From positions 1-64,000 of the forward strand of contig JAKSIC010000011.1 in assembly GCA_024399015.1 (NCBI GenBank): a stretch of 64,000 nucleotides of DNA. Reading direction: 5' to 3'. This DNA comes from Fibrobacter sp. (GTDB taxonomy: Bacteria > Fibrobacterota > Fibrobacteria > Fibrobacterales > Fibrobacteraceae). The position numbers and the translations under genes are program-made. The stretch's first letter is position 1. Each line of letters begins with the position of its first letter. The notes under the pieces are model-generated. The model made no database searches, had not been told where the DNA came from, and worked only from the letters and a program-made list of their open reading frames with translations. Below, one piece after another: positions 40,026 to 47,277 of the stretch.

Positions 40026-41096
40026 TTATTTTTTCATCCAGAACGAAACGTGATACATGTCTTTGCCTTCAACAAATTCATCAACCGTTTCTGTTTCCAT
40101 ATTGATCAGAGCGATACGTGTATGGCGATTCTCATTTTTTGAATCTTCCAACGTGCAAATTTCAAAATTTGCATTAGCCAACCATTCCGTATCATTGAAG
40201 GAAAAACCTTCAGGAGCTTCTACAGCTTGAACCACGGTTCCTGTAGAATCTACGACAATCAGTTTTCTGTGACCAATGTAAGATTCACCGACAAATTCAA
40301 CGCCAGCAGATCCAGTCAAATCAAGAAAAGATGTTCGATAGGTTCCGTCTTGGGACAGGGATACATTACAAACCTGATCCCCATTGTACCAAAGGGAGTC
40401 CTTATACGATTTCGAACTGCCATCGCCTTTTACACGATGGTAAAGATTTGCGCCACCGGTTACCGCGAAAGAGAAATCGCTGGAAAGATTGGTGTAGGCC
40501 GGTTTGAATAAAAATTCCGGTGCAGAAAATTCACCATTGGAAAAACGAACAAACCAAGTGGAATATTCCTTCCAATCATCAAACTGATTCAAGCCTGCAA
40601 AGTCAATATAGGTGATGATTGTATCAGAACCTATCACACGCCAGCGGGGAACCGTCGCATTAAGGGCTTTCAGCATGACAATTTTGCCCGTTTTCAAATT
40701 TTGCACATAAAGATTTGACGCAAAATCGGTTCCTTCAAAAGTCGTACAAAAGGCAACCCACTGACCGTCTGGAGAAATTTCCGGATGATAAACATCAAGA
40801 CTATCTGTCATCTTGTAGAACTTAAGATCTTCCGATTCAGACGACGACAATTCTGTATATATCAAGGATCCAGAGACTTCATCACGAAACGTAATTTTTC
40901 CTTGAGTTGCACCAACGAGTTTCAAGATTTCATCGGATTTCTTTAAAGAATGACATTCATCAAATTCTTCAAACTTTCCGGAATCTTGAACAACAATGGT
41001 GTAAGAAGAAACAGAATCTTCACCAACATCATCGGAACAGGCTGCAATGAGAATTACAGCCATAAGTCCCAGAGTATTTCGCAGAGCCTTCAACAT
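40026..41096 (-). CDS. Lipoprotein consisting of a TIGR02171-type propeller only
   Basis: A 356-residue lipoprotein (MLKALRNTLGLMAVILIAAC). Its propeller lines up along its length with the middle module of the two TIGR02171 genes: GKITFRDEVSGSLIYTE, DVYHPEISPDGQWVAFCTTF, VPRWRVIGSDTIITYID, KEYSTWFVRFSNGEFSAPE, SLWYNGDQVCNVSLSQDG, APEGFSFNDTEW, FVEGKDMYHVSFWMK. The FGE-like and SGNH-like parts are missing. It lies 3 nt downstream of the AlgJ/AlgX-like gene. Confidence 0.75.
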   Translation of the reverse strand: MLKALRNTLGLMAVILIAACSDDVGEDSVSSYTIVVQDSGKFEEFDECHSLKKSDEILKLVGATQGKITFRDEVSGSLIYTELSSSESEDLKFYKMTDSLDVYHPEISPDGQWVAFCTTFEGTDFASNLYVQNLKTGKIVMLKALNATVPRWRVIGSDTIITYIDFAGLNQFDDWKEYSTWFVRFSNGEFSAPEFLFKPAYTNLSSDFSFAVTGGANLYHRVKGDGSSKSYKDSLWYNGDQVCNVSLSQDGTYRTSFLDLTGSAGVEFVGESYIGHRKLIVVDSTGTVVQAVEAPEGFSFNDTEWLANANFEICTLEDSKNENRHTRIALINMETETVDEFVEGKDMYHVSFWMKK

Positions 41097-41099
41097 AGA

Positions 41100-43079
41100 T
41101 TAAAGCTTATCCCATTCCATGGGAGACTGCCAGAAATCACGAGCGGTCATCATGTAGATGACAAGGCGTTTGCTCTGCATATCCTTCTTCATTTTCATCA
41201 TGCGGCTGCGAACGCCAGGGCCGCCGCCCCAGCTGGTAGCCACCTGAACATCAAGACCAGTAGCGTAAGCGAGCAAGGAGCCCGGGCCACCGCTCTTCTG
41301 GTCCACAGATTCGAACACGCCTGTAAAGGAGTCGCCCATCAAGAGGATGGGAGCATTCTTGCCGCCCTTGTAGGTTTCGGTGCCCTTGTACACCTTCATC
41401 ACGTTCAAGGTATCTGCGGGGTACTTGGCTTTTTCGGAATCCGGCAAATGTGCCACCAGGTCACCTTCGCGAAGAGTGTTGGTTTCCTGCAGGTTCAAGG
41501 ATCCAGGCTGTGCGCCGGATTCTTCGTACCAGCTATATTGCGTAACGCGACTAGCCAGAAGTTCCATGGCGGCAAGTTCGCCAGGCAGAGCCCAGTGGGT
41601 ATCGTAACGCTGGAAGCTATAATGAGGCGGTTCATCGCCGGCCTTGGCGGCCATCAATGCGGGGTAAATATCCAGCACATCGATTCCTGCTTCAAGAAGC
41701 TCCTGGGTAAAGGCGCGTCCTTCAGGATTGACGCACTGGTCTGCCGCAGTACCCGGGACAATCTTTTCACCGTAGATTTCTTCCTTCACGGGGACAGGCA
41801 CTACCAAAAGCTGAATGCCAAGGGAATCCAGATACTGCTTCAATTCTACCATACGGGGCAGCGGGTTATGGAGGCTGTCCTGTGCGCTGATTTTATCAGA
41901 AAGCAAGTAATTGGCATTGCGACGGAACCATAGGAAACCTCCTTCCACCTTATTGCCATTGGCATCTACTTCAGCCCAAGCATTCTGTTCCTTGGGAAGC
42001 TTCGCCATTTGTTTGGCGAGGGACTTGCGGAATGCAGCCGTAGCTTCGTTCGCAGGGCAAGAGCCCTTCACTGAATTCAGGGTTTCCAAACGGAACGTAG
42101 AAGTGGTATCCAAATGACGATCCACAGGAATCACTTCGCCGGAATTTGCCAAGGAGTCTGCAACATGCTTAGCACGGATAGCTTCCTCGCTCATACGGAA
42201 TGCAGGAACTTCAAAACCGATCCACATGGGAGTACCCATGGGGTTTCCGCGCATCACGGCAAAAGGCTTACCGTTTTCCCAAGGAGCGCCAGCAGTGTGA
42301 GGTTCCAAGTCCGTATTCAAAGTCGGGTACCAGTAGGAAGAAAGTGTGCGAGCCCAGTTCATGGCGTCGTCAGCATTCATTTCCCCAGTCAGGTAGTAAT
42401 TGAAAATTTCAGCTGTTTCACCGTAGGACTTATAGTTCAAGCGACCATAGAAAGGTGCGCGACCAGTCCATGCTGCAGGAGTAACTTCAACCCACCACTC
42501 CACGGAACCATCGCTCATGGGAACGCCCCACATACGGGTTACATTTTGGAAGGCGCGAAAAACTTCCGGTTCATCCCATTTTACTGCTTCCACGGAATTC
42601 AGCACAATGTTCAAGGAGTCGTTGCCCAACTGAGCGTACATCAACTTGGCAAAGGGCTCCCAGGAAATGGGAGCACGGCCTTCAACAATCGCAGGGCGGT
42701 TTGCAGAAAGGGAATCCAGCATAGGGAACGGATAATCAGCAAGGGACGATCCCGCCATCTTGCCTGTATAATTTTCCGGTTTTTCTTCCTTACCCGCCAA
42801 GCGGATGGGATTATTGAAATAGGCGGCAAAATCCAACGCAGCAAGAGTCGGCTTTTCGACAATGCGAATCTGCTTGTTGTCGGCAACAGTGACCGTTTCA
42901 AAATCGGTTTTCGCATCTACGGGAGCCAAACGAGTGGCAAGTGCCGGAGACTCAACCTTGGAATCCGTGGAAACATTCGGTGTACCGCCGGAAGCACATG
43001 CGGAAAGTCCAAAAGATACAGAACCGATAAGGGCTACCAAACTAGTGGCGAAAATCTTGCTGCGAGAATTCTTGCTCAT
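41100..43079 (-). CDS. AlgJ/AlgX-like SGNH O-acetyltransferase-type lipoprotein
   Basis: A 659-residue lipoprotein (FGLSACASGG lipobox, Cys about 28). The C-terminal half is an AlgX/AlgJ-type SGNH domain: LLVVPVPVKEEIY, RYDTHWALPGELAAMELL (Asp-His motif DTHW) and APILLMGDSFTGVFE (nucleophile Ser in GDSFTG), then DVQVATSWGGGPG. Such domains transfer acetyl groups to exported polysaccharides, normally with an MBOAT partner; no MBOAT gene lies in this window. The N-terminal 330 residues (SYWYPTLNTDLEPH, GTPMWIGFEVPAF) are unrecognised. It is the first gene of the unit and is divergent from dus. Confidence 0.8.
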   Translation of the reverse strand: MSKNSRSKIFATSLVALIGSVSFGLSACASGGTPNVSTDSKVESPALATRLAPVDAKTDFETVTVADNKQIRIVEKPTLAALDFAAYFNNPIRLAGKEEKPENYTGKMAGSSLADYPFPMLDSLSANRPAIVEGRAPISWEPFAKLMYAQLGNDSLNIVLNSVEAVKWDEPEVFRAFQNVTRMWGVPMSDGSVEWWVEVTPAAWTGRAPFYGRLNYKSYGETAEIFNYYLTGEMNADDAMNWARTLSSYWYPTLNTDLEPHTAGAPWENGKPFAVMRGNPMGTPMWIGFEVPAFRMSEEAIRAKHVADSLANSGEVIPVDRHLDTTSTFRLETLNSVKGSCPANEATAAFRKSLAKQMAKLPKEQNAWAEVDANGNKVEGGFLWFRRNANYLLSDKISAQDSLHNPLPRMVELKQYLDSLGIQLLVVPVPVKEEIYGEKIVPGTAADQCVNPEGRAFTQELLEAGIDVLDIYPALMAAKAGDEPPHYSFQRYDTHWALPGELAAMELLASRVTQYSWYEESGAQPGSLNLQETNTLREGDLVAHLPDSEKAKYPADTLNVMKVYKGTETYKGGKNAPILLMGDSFTGVFESVDQKSGGPGSLLAYATGLDVQVATSWGGGPGVRSRMMKMKKDMQSKRLVIYMMTARDFWQSPMEWDKL

Positions 43080-43115
43080 AAATTTTAAAATAGCATTTTG
43101 TATACTTGATGATGT

Positions 43116-44057
43116 ATGTTGCCCATCTATCTAGCCCCCCTCCAAGGTTATACCGACGTCATTTACCGACAAAATCACGCCAAATACGTGGGCGGAATAA
43201 AAAAATATTATTCCCCCTTTGTCCGCGTGGAAAAAGGTGAGGCAAAGGATCGTGATTTATGGGATGTAAAACCCGAGAACAATCTGGGTTATGAATTCGT
43301 TCCTCAAATAATTTTCAATGGAATCGAAGAATTCAATATTCTTGTAGATGCTTTGGAAAAACAGGGCCACAAGGAAATTGATTTGAACATGGGCTGTCCC
43401 TATCCCATGCAAACTGGGCATGGGAGAGGTTCGGGCATCCTCCCCCACGCCGATATTGTTGAAGAAATTGCAAAACGTATCAATAGTTTGTCAGAAATTC
43501 GTTTTTCCGTGAAGATGAGACTGGGTTTGGAAAATCCAGAAGAATCACAAAAAATATTACCGATTTTAAACGACACACACCTCACCCATATCACCATACA
43601 CCCACGCCTGGGAAAACAGCAATACAAAGGCGCACTGGACGGAGAGGGCTTTCAAAAATTCTATGAAGAATGTAAGCACCCCATTGTTTTCAATGGAGAC
43701 GTTCTAAGCGCTAGACGAATCAAGGAACTTGAAACAAAGTATCCTAAACTCGCCGGAGTCATGATTGGTAGAGGAATCCTAACCATTCCCACCATGGCTG
43801 TAGAATACGAAAATGGTGAAACCTGGAATACAGCCCAGCGAAACAAAGTTGTATGGCAATTGCACCAGGGAATTTATCAACAGTCCAAGGAAATTTTGCA
43901 GGATGGCAACCAAATGCTGAACCGGATGCGCTGTTTCTGGGAATACCAAACAGAAACCTTACCATCCAAGTTCCTAAAGCAAATCGCCAAGTGCAAAAGT
44001 TTCGCAAACTATGAAAGTTTAATTCCGGAACTTGTTTCCTTCTTCAAGGATTTCTAA
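43116..44057 (+). CDS. tRNA-dihydrouridine synthase
   Basis: A 313-residue FMN-dependent Dus enzyme that reduces uridine to dihydrouridine in tRNA. MLPIYLAPLQGYTD is the typical start; EIDLNMGCPYPMQTGHGRGSG holds the catalytic Cys (C94); RFSVKMRLGLENPE, ITIHPRLGKQQYKG and FNGDVLSA follow, and VMIGRGILTIP is the FMN phosphate site. Subfamily is not assignable by eye. Only 36 nt separate it from the divergent lipoprotein gene; TATACT at 43101-43106 is a -10-like sequence that would give an almost leaderless mRNA. Confidence 0.92.
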   Translation: MLPIYLAPLQGYTDVIYRQNHAKYVGGIKKYYSPFVRVEKGEAKDRDLWDVKPENNLGYEFVPQIIFNGIEEFNILVDALEKQGHKEIDLNMGCPYPMQTGHGRGSGILPHADIVEEIAKRINSLSEIRFSVKMRLGLENPEESQKILPILNDTHLTHITIHPRLGKQQYKGALDGEGFQKFYEECKHPIVFNGDVLSARRIKELETKYPKLAGVMIGRGILTIPTMAVEYENGETWNTAQRNKVVWQLHQGIYQQSKEILQDGNQMLNRMRCFWEYQTETLPSKFLKQIAKCKSFANYESLIPELVSFFKDF

Positions 44058-44084
44058 ATTTACGGACAAAGATAAGGAGGCGCT

Positions 44085-44276
44085 ATGGCCGCTGAAGGTA
44101 CACACAATAAATGGATTGCACTCGCCCTTTGCATTTTGCTGGGCTATCTTGGATTACATCGTTTTTACGAAGGCAAGATTTGGACAGGCATCCTCTGGCT
44201 TTGCACCGCAGGTCTTTGCGGAGTTGGCGTTGTGGTAGACGCTATCCTCATCGTCATGAAACCGGAACATTACTAA
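44085..44276 (+). CDS. TM2-domain membrane protein
   Basis: A 63-residue protein with two transmembrane helices joined by a short turn (WIALALCILLGYLGLHRFYE and GILWLCTAGLCGVGVVVDAI), the DRF/LHRFY-type signature of TM2 proteins. AAGGAGG precedes the ATG by 6 nt. Its stop overlaps the rdgB start (TAATG), implying translational coupling. Function unknown. Confidence 0.85.
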   Translation: MAAEGTHNKWIALALCILLGYLGLHRFYEGKIWTGILWLCTAGLCGVGVVVDAILIVMKPEHY

Positions 44277-44905
44277 TGAAGCATCTTTTCGTTATCGCCA
44301 CTGGCAGCGCAGGCAAGATTCGCGACTTCGCCCACATCCTGGGTACAGACAACTACGAATTCAAGACCCTCAAGGACATCGGTTTCGATGGAGACATCGT
44401 TGAAGACGGCGATTCTTTCGCAGCAAACGCCATCATCAAGTCCAGCGTTACCGCCCATTGGCTTGCCGAACGCGGCATCGAAGCTACAGTCCTCGCCGAC
44501 GACTCCGGTCTGGAAGTTTTCGCAATCAACAGCGAACCCGGCATCTACAGCGCCCGCTATGCAGGTGGCCACGGCGACGATGACGCCAACAACAACAAGC
44601 TTCTTGCAAAGTTGGAAGGCATCGAAGACCGCGCCGCCCGCTATTTCTGCGCCCTCTCCTACCAGAAAATCGTACCGGACGCAAACGGCAAGCTGATTGT
44701 CTCCGAACCGAAGATTTACGAAGGCGAATGCCGCGGTTCCATCAATCACGCACCCGTAGGCGACATGGGCTTCGGTTACGACCCGCTGTTCGTTCCCAAT
44801 GGCGAGACCCGCACTTTCGCCCAGATGGAACTGGAAGAAAAGAAGGTGATCAGCCATCGCGGAAATGCAATCCGCGCCCTGTACAAGGACTTGACCAGCC
44901 TTTAA
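44276..44905 (+). CDS. rdgB: XTP/dITP (non-canonical purine NTP) pyrophosphatase
   Basis: A 209-residue HAM1/RdgB-type enzyme that hydrolyses dITP and XTP to monophosphates, cleaning the nucleotide pool. FVIATGSAGKIRDFAHIL (5-22), FAANAIIKS, VLADDSGLEVFAINSEPGIYSARYAG (about 72-97) and GFGYDPLFVPNG (about 160-171) with the closing SHRGNAIRAL are all present. It begins inside the stop codon of the TM2 gene. A bidirectional terminator follows. Confidence 0.93.
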   Translation: MKHLFVIATGSAGKIRDFAHILGTDNYEFKTLKDIGFDGDIVEDGDSFAANAIIKSSVTAHWLAERGIEATVLADDSGLEVFAINSEPGIYSARYAGGHGDDDANNNKLLAKLEGIEDRAARYFCALSYQKIVPDANGKLIVSEPKIYEGECRGSINHAPVGDMGFGYDPLFVPNGETRTFAQMELEEKKVISHRGNAIRALYKDLTSL

Positions 44906-44960
44906 TTTCTGCGGAAAACATCCGCCCCGCACGACATTCACAGAAACTGCACGACGCGTT

Positions 44961-44993
44961 AAAAAAAAGTCCCGCCAAAAGCGGGACTTTTTC
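44961..44993. terminator. Bidirectional terminator between rdgB and the CBS/CorC gene
   Basis: AAAAAGTCCCGC pairs perfectly with GCGGGACTTTTT around a CAAAA loop, with A- and T-runs on the two sides. It serves both convergent genes. Confidence 0.9.
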
Positions 44994-45036
44994 AAACGTC
45001 ATCACCAGTTGTGGAACGCAGGAAACTTCGCGAAAC

Positions 45037-46371
45037 CTAGGTCACCTTGAAGGTCTGGGTGCGGGGCGGGTTCTTCGGCTTCGCCTTACCGGGCTGAATC
45101 ATAAGAACCTTTTCCATACGGGTGCCATCCATTTTGAGGACGCGGAAGGTGTAGCCCTTGATGACCACTTCTGCGCCAGGAGAAGGAATAATACCGAGGG
45201 TAGCCTGAATCAAGCCGGACAAAGTTTCCACGTGGGAATTTTCCGGAGCTTCCAGTTCCACGCCTAGTTCATATTCCAGGTCAGACAAAGTCATCAGCGG
45301 ATCCAGAATGTAGCGGCCATCCTTAAGGCGCTGCACATCTTCGTCTTCATCCACGTCGTCTTCGTCGCGAATTTCACCAACGATTTCTTCCAGGATGTCT
45401 TCCAAGGTCACAAGGCCTGCGGTTCCACCATATTCGTCCACAACGATTGCCAACTGGTTACCAGTCTTACGGAGGTCTGTGAGAAGATCGTCAATCTTCT
45501 TGTGGTACGGAACGAAAACCGGTGGCATCACAATTTTCATGATGTCAAAAGGTTCGTCACGATGTTCTGTGTACCATTCCAAAAAATCTCTGTTGGAAAG
45601 GATACCCACAATGTTGTCCACCGTTTCCTTGTAAACCGGCAAGCGGGAATGACGTTCCGTATTCAAAACCTTCACCAAGTCTTCCAGGGCGGTATCCACA
45701 TCAATGGCGCACATGTCCACACGGGGCGTCATAATTTCGCGGACCGGCGTTTCCACGAAATCAAAGATGTTCAGGATCATCTGGCGTTCTTCCTTTTCCA
45801 GACCTTCGCCATCTTCGCCGTTATCATCAGAAAGATCTGCCTGAACAGCGTCGCGACGTTCTTCCGGAAGGAAGCTGAGCTTGGAATCGTAGCCCATGCC
45901 CTTCAATGTTTTCACAAACACCAAGTGGCAAATCTTCGCAGGAATTGCAAAGGGCAGGCGGATCCAGCGGAACAGCGGAATCAACACCACTGCCAAGGTA
46001 TCCGGCTTAAGGTTGCCCAGCAAGTTTGCGGAGAAAACCGTCAAGGTATAAATGACGATACATGCCACCACGATGTAGGCGGCAAAAGCCAGAGCCCAGT
46101 ATTCCTGAACCCATGCCCAGGGAATCATTTCAAACAGATAAAAACCGAGAACACCACTTCCCACGTTGCAGAAAATTCTGCCAATGGAAATGGTTTCATT
46201 AAAACCATCGATTTCTACGAGAGAAGCAACCTTTTCTTCTCGGCCTTCACGGTCCTTGGCGTCACGCTTTGAATAGATGGCGCTGAAGGATGCCTTGACC
46301 AGCGAAAAGCAAAAGGAAGTAAAGAGAAAGAGTACTAAGAAGGCTAACGCCCAACTTTCAGAGGATTCCAT
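45037..46371 (-). CDS. CNNM/CorC-type membrane protein with CBS domains
   Basis: A 444-residue protein with an N-terminal DUF21 membrane domain (about 1-190, several helices), a CBS pair (IMTPRVDMCAIDVDTALEDL and LPVYKETVDNIVGILSNRDF; IVVDEYGGTAGLVTLEDILE, about 322-341), then a CorC_HlyC C-terminal domain (about 365-430). CNNM-type proteins are linked to magnesium and cobalt efflux or resistance. Its ATG overlaps the ybeY stop (TAATG) and is third in the unit with the 94-residue protein and ybeY, a common ybeY-corC neighbourhood. Confidence 0.9.
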   Translation of the reverse strand: MESSESWALAFLVLFLFTSFCFSLVKASFSAIYSKRDAKDREGREEKVASLVEIDGFNETISIGRIFCNVGSGVLGFYLFEMIPWAWVQEYWALAFAAYIVVACIVIYTLTVFSANLLGNLKPDTLAVVLIPLFRWIRLPFAIPAKICHLVFVKTLKGMGYDSKLSFLPEERRDAVQADLSDDNGEDGEGLEKEERQMILNIFDFVETPVREIMTPRVDMCAIDVDTALEDLVKVLNTERHSRLPVYKETVDNIVGILSNRDFLEWYTEHRDEPFDIMKIVMPPVFVPYHKKIDDLLTDLRKTGNQLAIVVDEYGGTAGLVTLEDILEEIVGEIRDEDDVDEDEDVQRLKDGRYILDPLMTLSDLEYELGVELEAPENSHVETLSGLIQATLGIIPSPGAEVVIKGYTFRVLKMDGTRMEKVLMIQPGKAKPKNPPRTQTFKVT

Positions 46372-46874
46372 TAGTCTTTCTCCTTGTAGGGATCAAGACC
46401 CAGGAATTCGCATTCACGGGCACGCATCACCTTGCGATCTGCAGCCTTGATATGGTCATAACCGGAAAGGTGCAGCAGGCCATGAACAATGACGCGCTTC
46501 ATTTCAGCGTAGAAAGTATTGCCGTATTCCGGAGCTTGGCGCTTCACCTGGTCGCGGGCGATGTAGATTTCGCCCAGCATTTCATCGGCACCAGGGATTT
46601 CTTCGTGCCATTCAAAGGAGAGAACGTCGGTCACCTTGTCCAGGCCACGATAGTTCTTGTTCATTTCACGAACAAACTCGTCGGAGCAGAGGACGATGTT
46701 CACATCCTTTTCCTTGTCTTCTTCAGCAAGGAGTTCGCGAGCCATCTTTTCGAACTTGTCCTTATACGGGAAAGCCTCGATTTCCCCCTCGCAGAGGAAT
46801 TCGATATTGTACTTGGGAGCGGCCTTCCTTACAGTTTTCTTGGAGGCCTTGTTTTTACTACTAGCAGGGTCCAT
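46371..46874 (-). CDS. ybeY: Endoribonuclease YbeY
   Basis: A 167-residue metal-dependent RNase needed for 16S rRNA 3' processing and ribosome quality control. HGLLHLSGYDH carries three zinc-binding His (H131, H135, H141), preceded by TDVLSFEW and LGEIYIARD. The ATG at 46874 overlaps the stop of the upstream gene (TAATG) and is preferred over an in-frame ATG 15 nt earlier. Its basic N-terminal extension (KNKASKKTVRKAAPK) is longer than usual. Confidence 0.93.
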   Translation of the reverse strand: MDPASSKNKASKKTVRKAAPKYNIEFLCEGEIEAFPYKDKFEKMARELLAEEDKEKDVNIVLCSDEFVREMNKNYRGLDKVTDVLSFEWHEEIPGADEMLGEIYIARDQVKRQAPEYGNTFYAEMKRVIVHGLLHLSGYDHIKAADRKVMRARECEFLGLDPYKEKD

Positions 46875-47158
46875 TAAATATTGTACCACTTTTTGAGGAC
46901 ATCGATAATTGCTTCAGCCTGAGCCTTTCCAGTAATCTTGAACTTGCCCTGGGCCTTGAACATACCGTTCATCTTGCGATAACGACGGAGAGAAACCTTG
47001 GGTTCGCCGAAATCACCAGTCTTGGGATCCTTTTCCTGGTAGAGGAACATGACGGTAGGCCATGCACCCTTGGAGAGGATTTCCTTGTCCAGTTCCTTGA
47101 TTACGTCTTCGCCAGATTCTTCATCGCTAAAAGCAACGGTCAATTCTTCTACGTCCAT
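46874..47158 (-). CDS. Conserved 94-residue protein of unknown function
   Basis: A small acidic-to-basic protein (MDVEELTVAFSDEESGEDV, LDKEILSKGAWPTVMFLYQE, VSLRRYRKMNGMFKAQGKFKI, ending KWYNI). I recall similar uncharacterised proteins in spirochaetes and deltaproteobacteria, but no function. It is first in the coupled unit with ybeY and the CBS protein, suggesting a role tied to RNA processing or the envelope (weak inference). No signal peptide or membrane segment. Confidence 0.75.
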   Translation of the reverse strand: MDVEELTVAFSDEESGEDVIKELDKEILSKGAWPTVMFLYQEKDPKTGDFGEPKVSLRRYRKMNGMFKAQGKFKITGKAQAEAIIDVLKKWYNI

Positions 47159-47277
47159 AATACATCCATTTTTTCGGAAATGTTATCTTTTTCTTACTTA
47201 GACCGGTTACGCCCGTCCAAGTTATTCTAAATAATAAATATATTTTACATAGTTTGGTTTTTCCCAGATGAGGCAAT

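Noticed and set aside
32288-43079. The six-gene unit as a polysaccharide-export or alginate operon
   Set aside because: Only one AlgJ/AlgX-like gene supports it; no MBOAT, polymerase or export genes are present, so I did not assign a pathway.
43080-43115. Promoter annotation for dus
   Set aside because: TATACT at 43101 is plausible but no -35 element is recognisable, so it is only mentioned in the gene entry.
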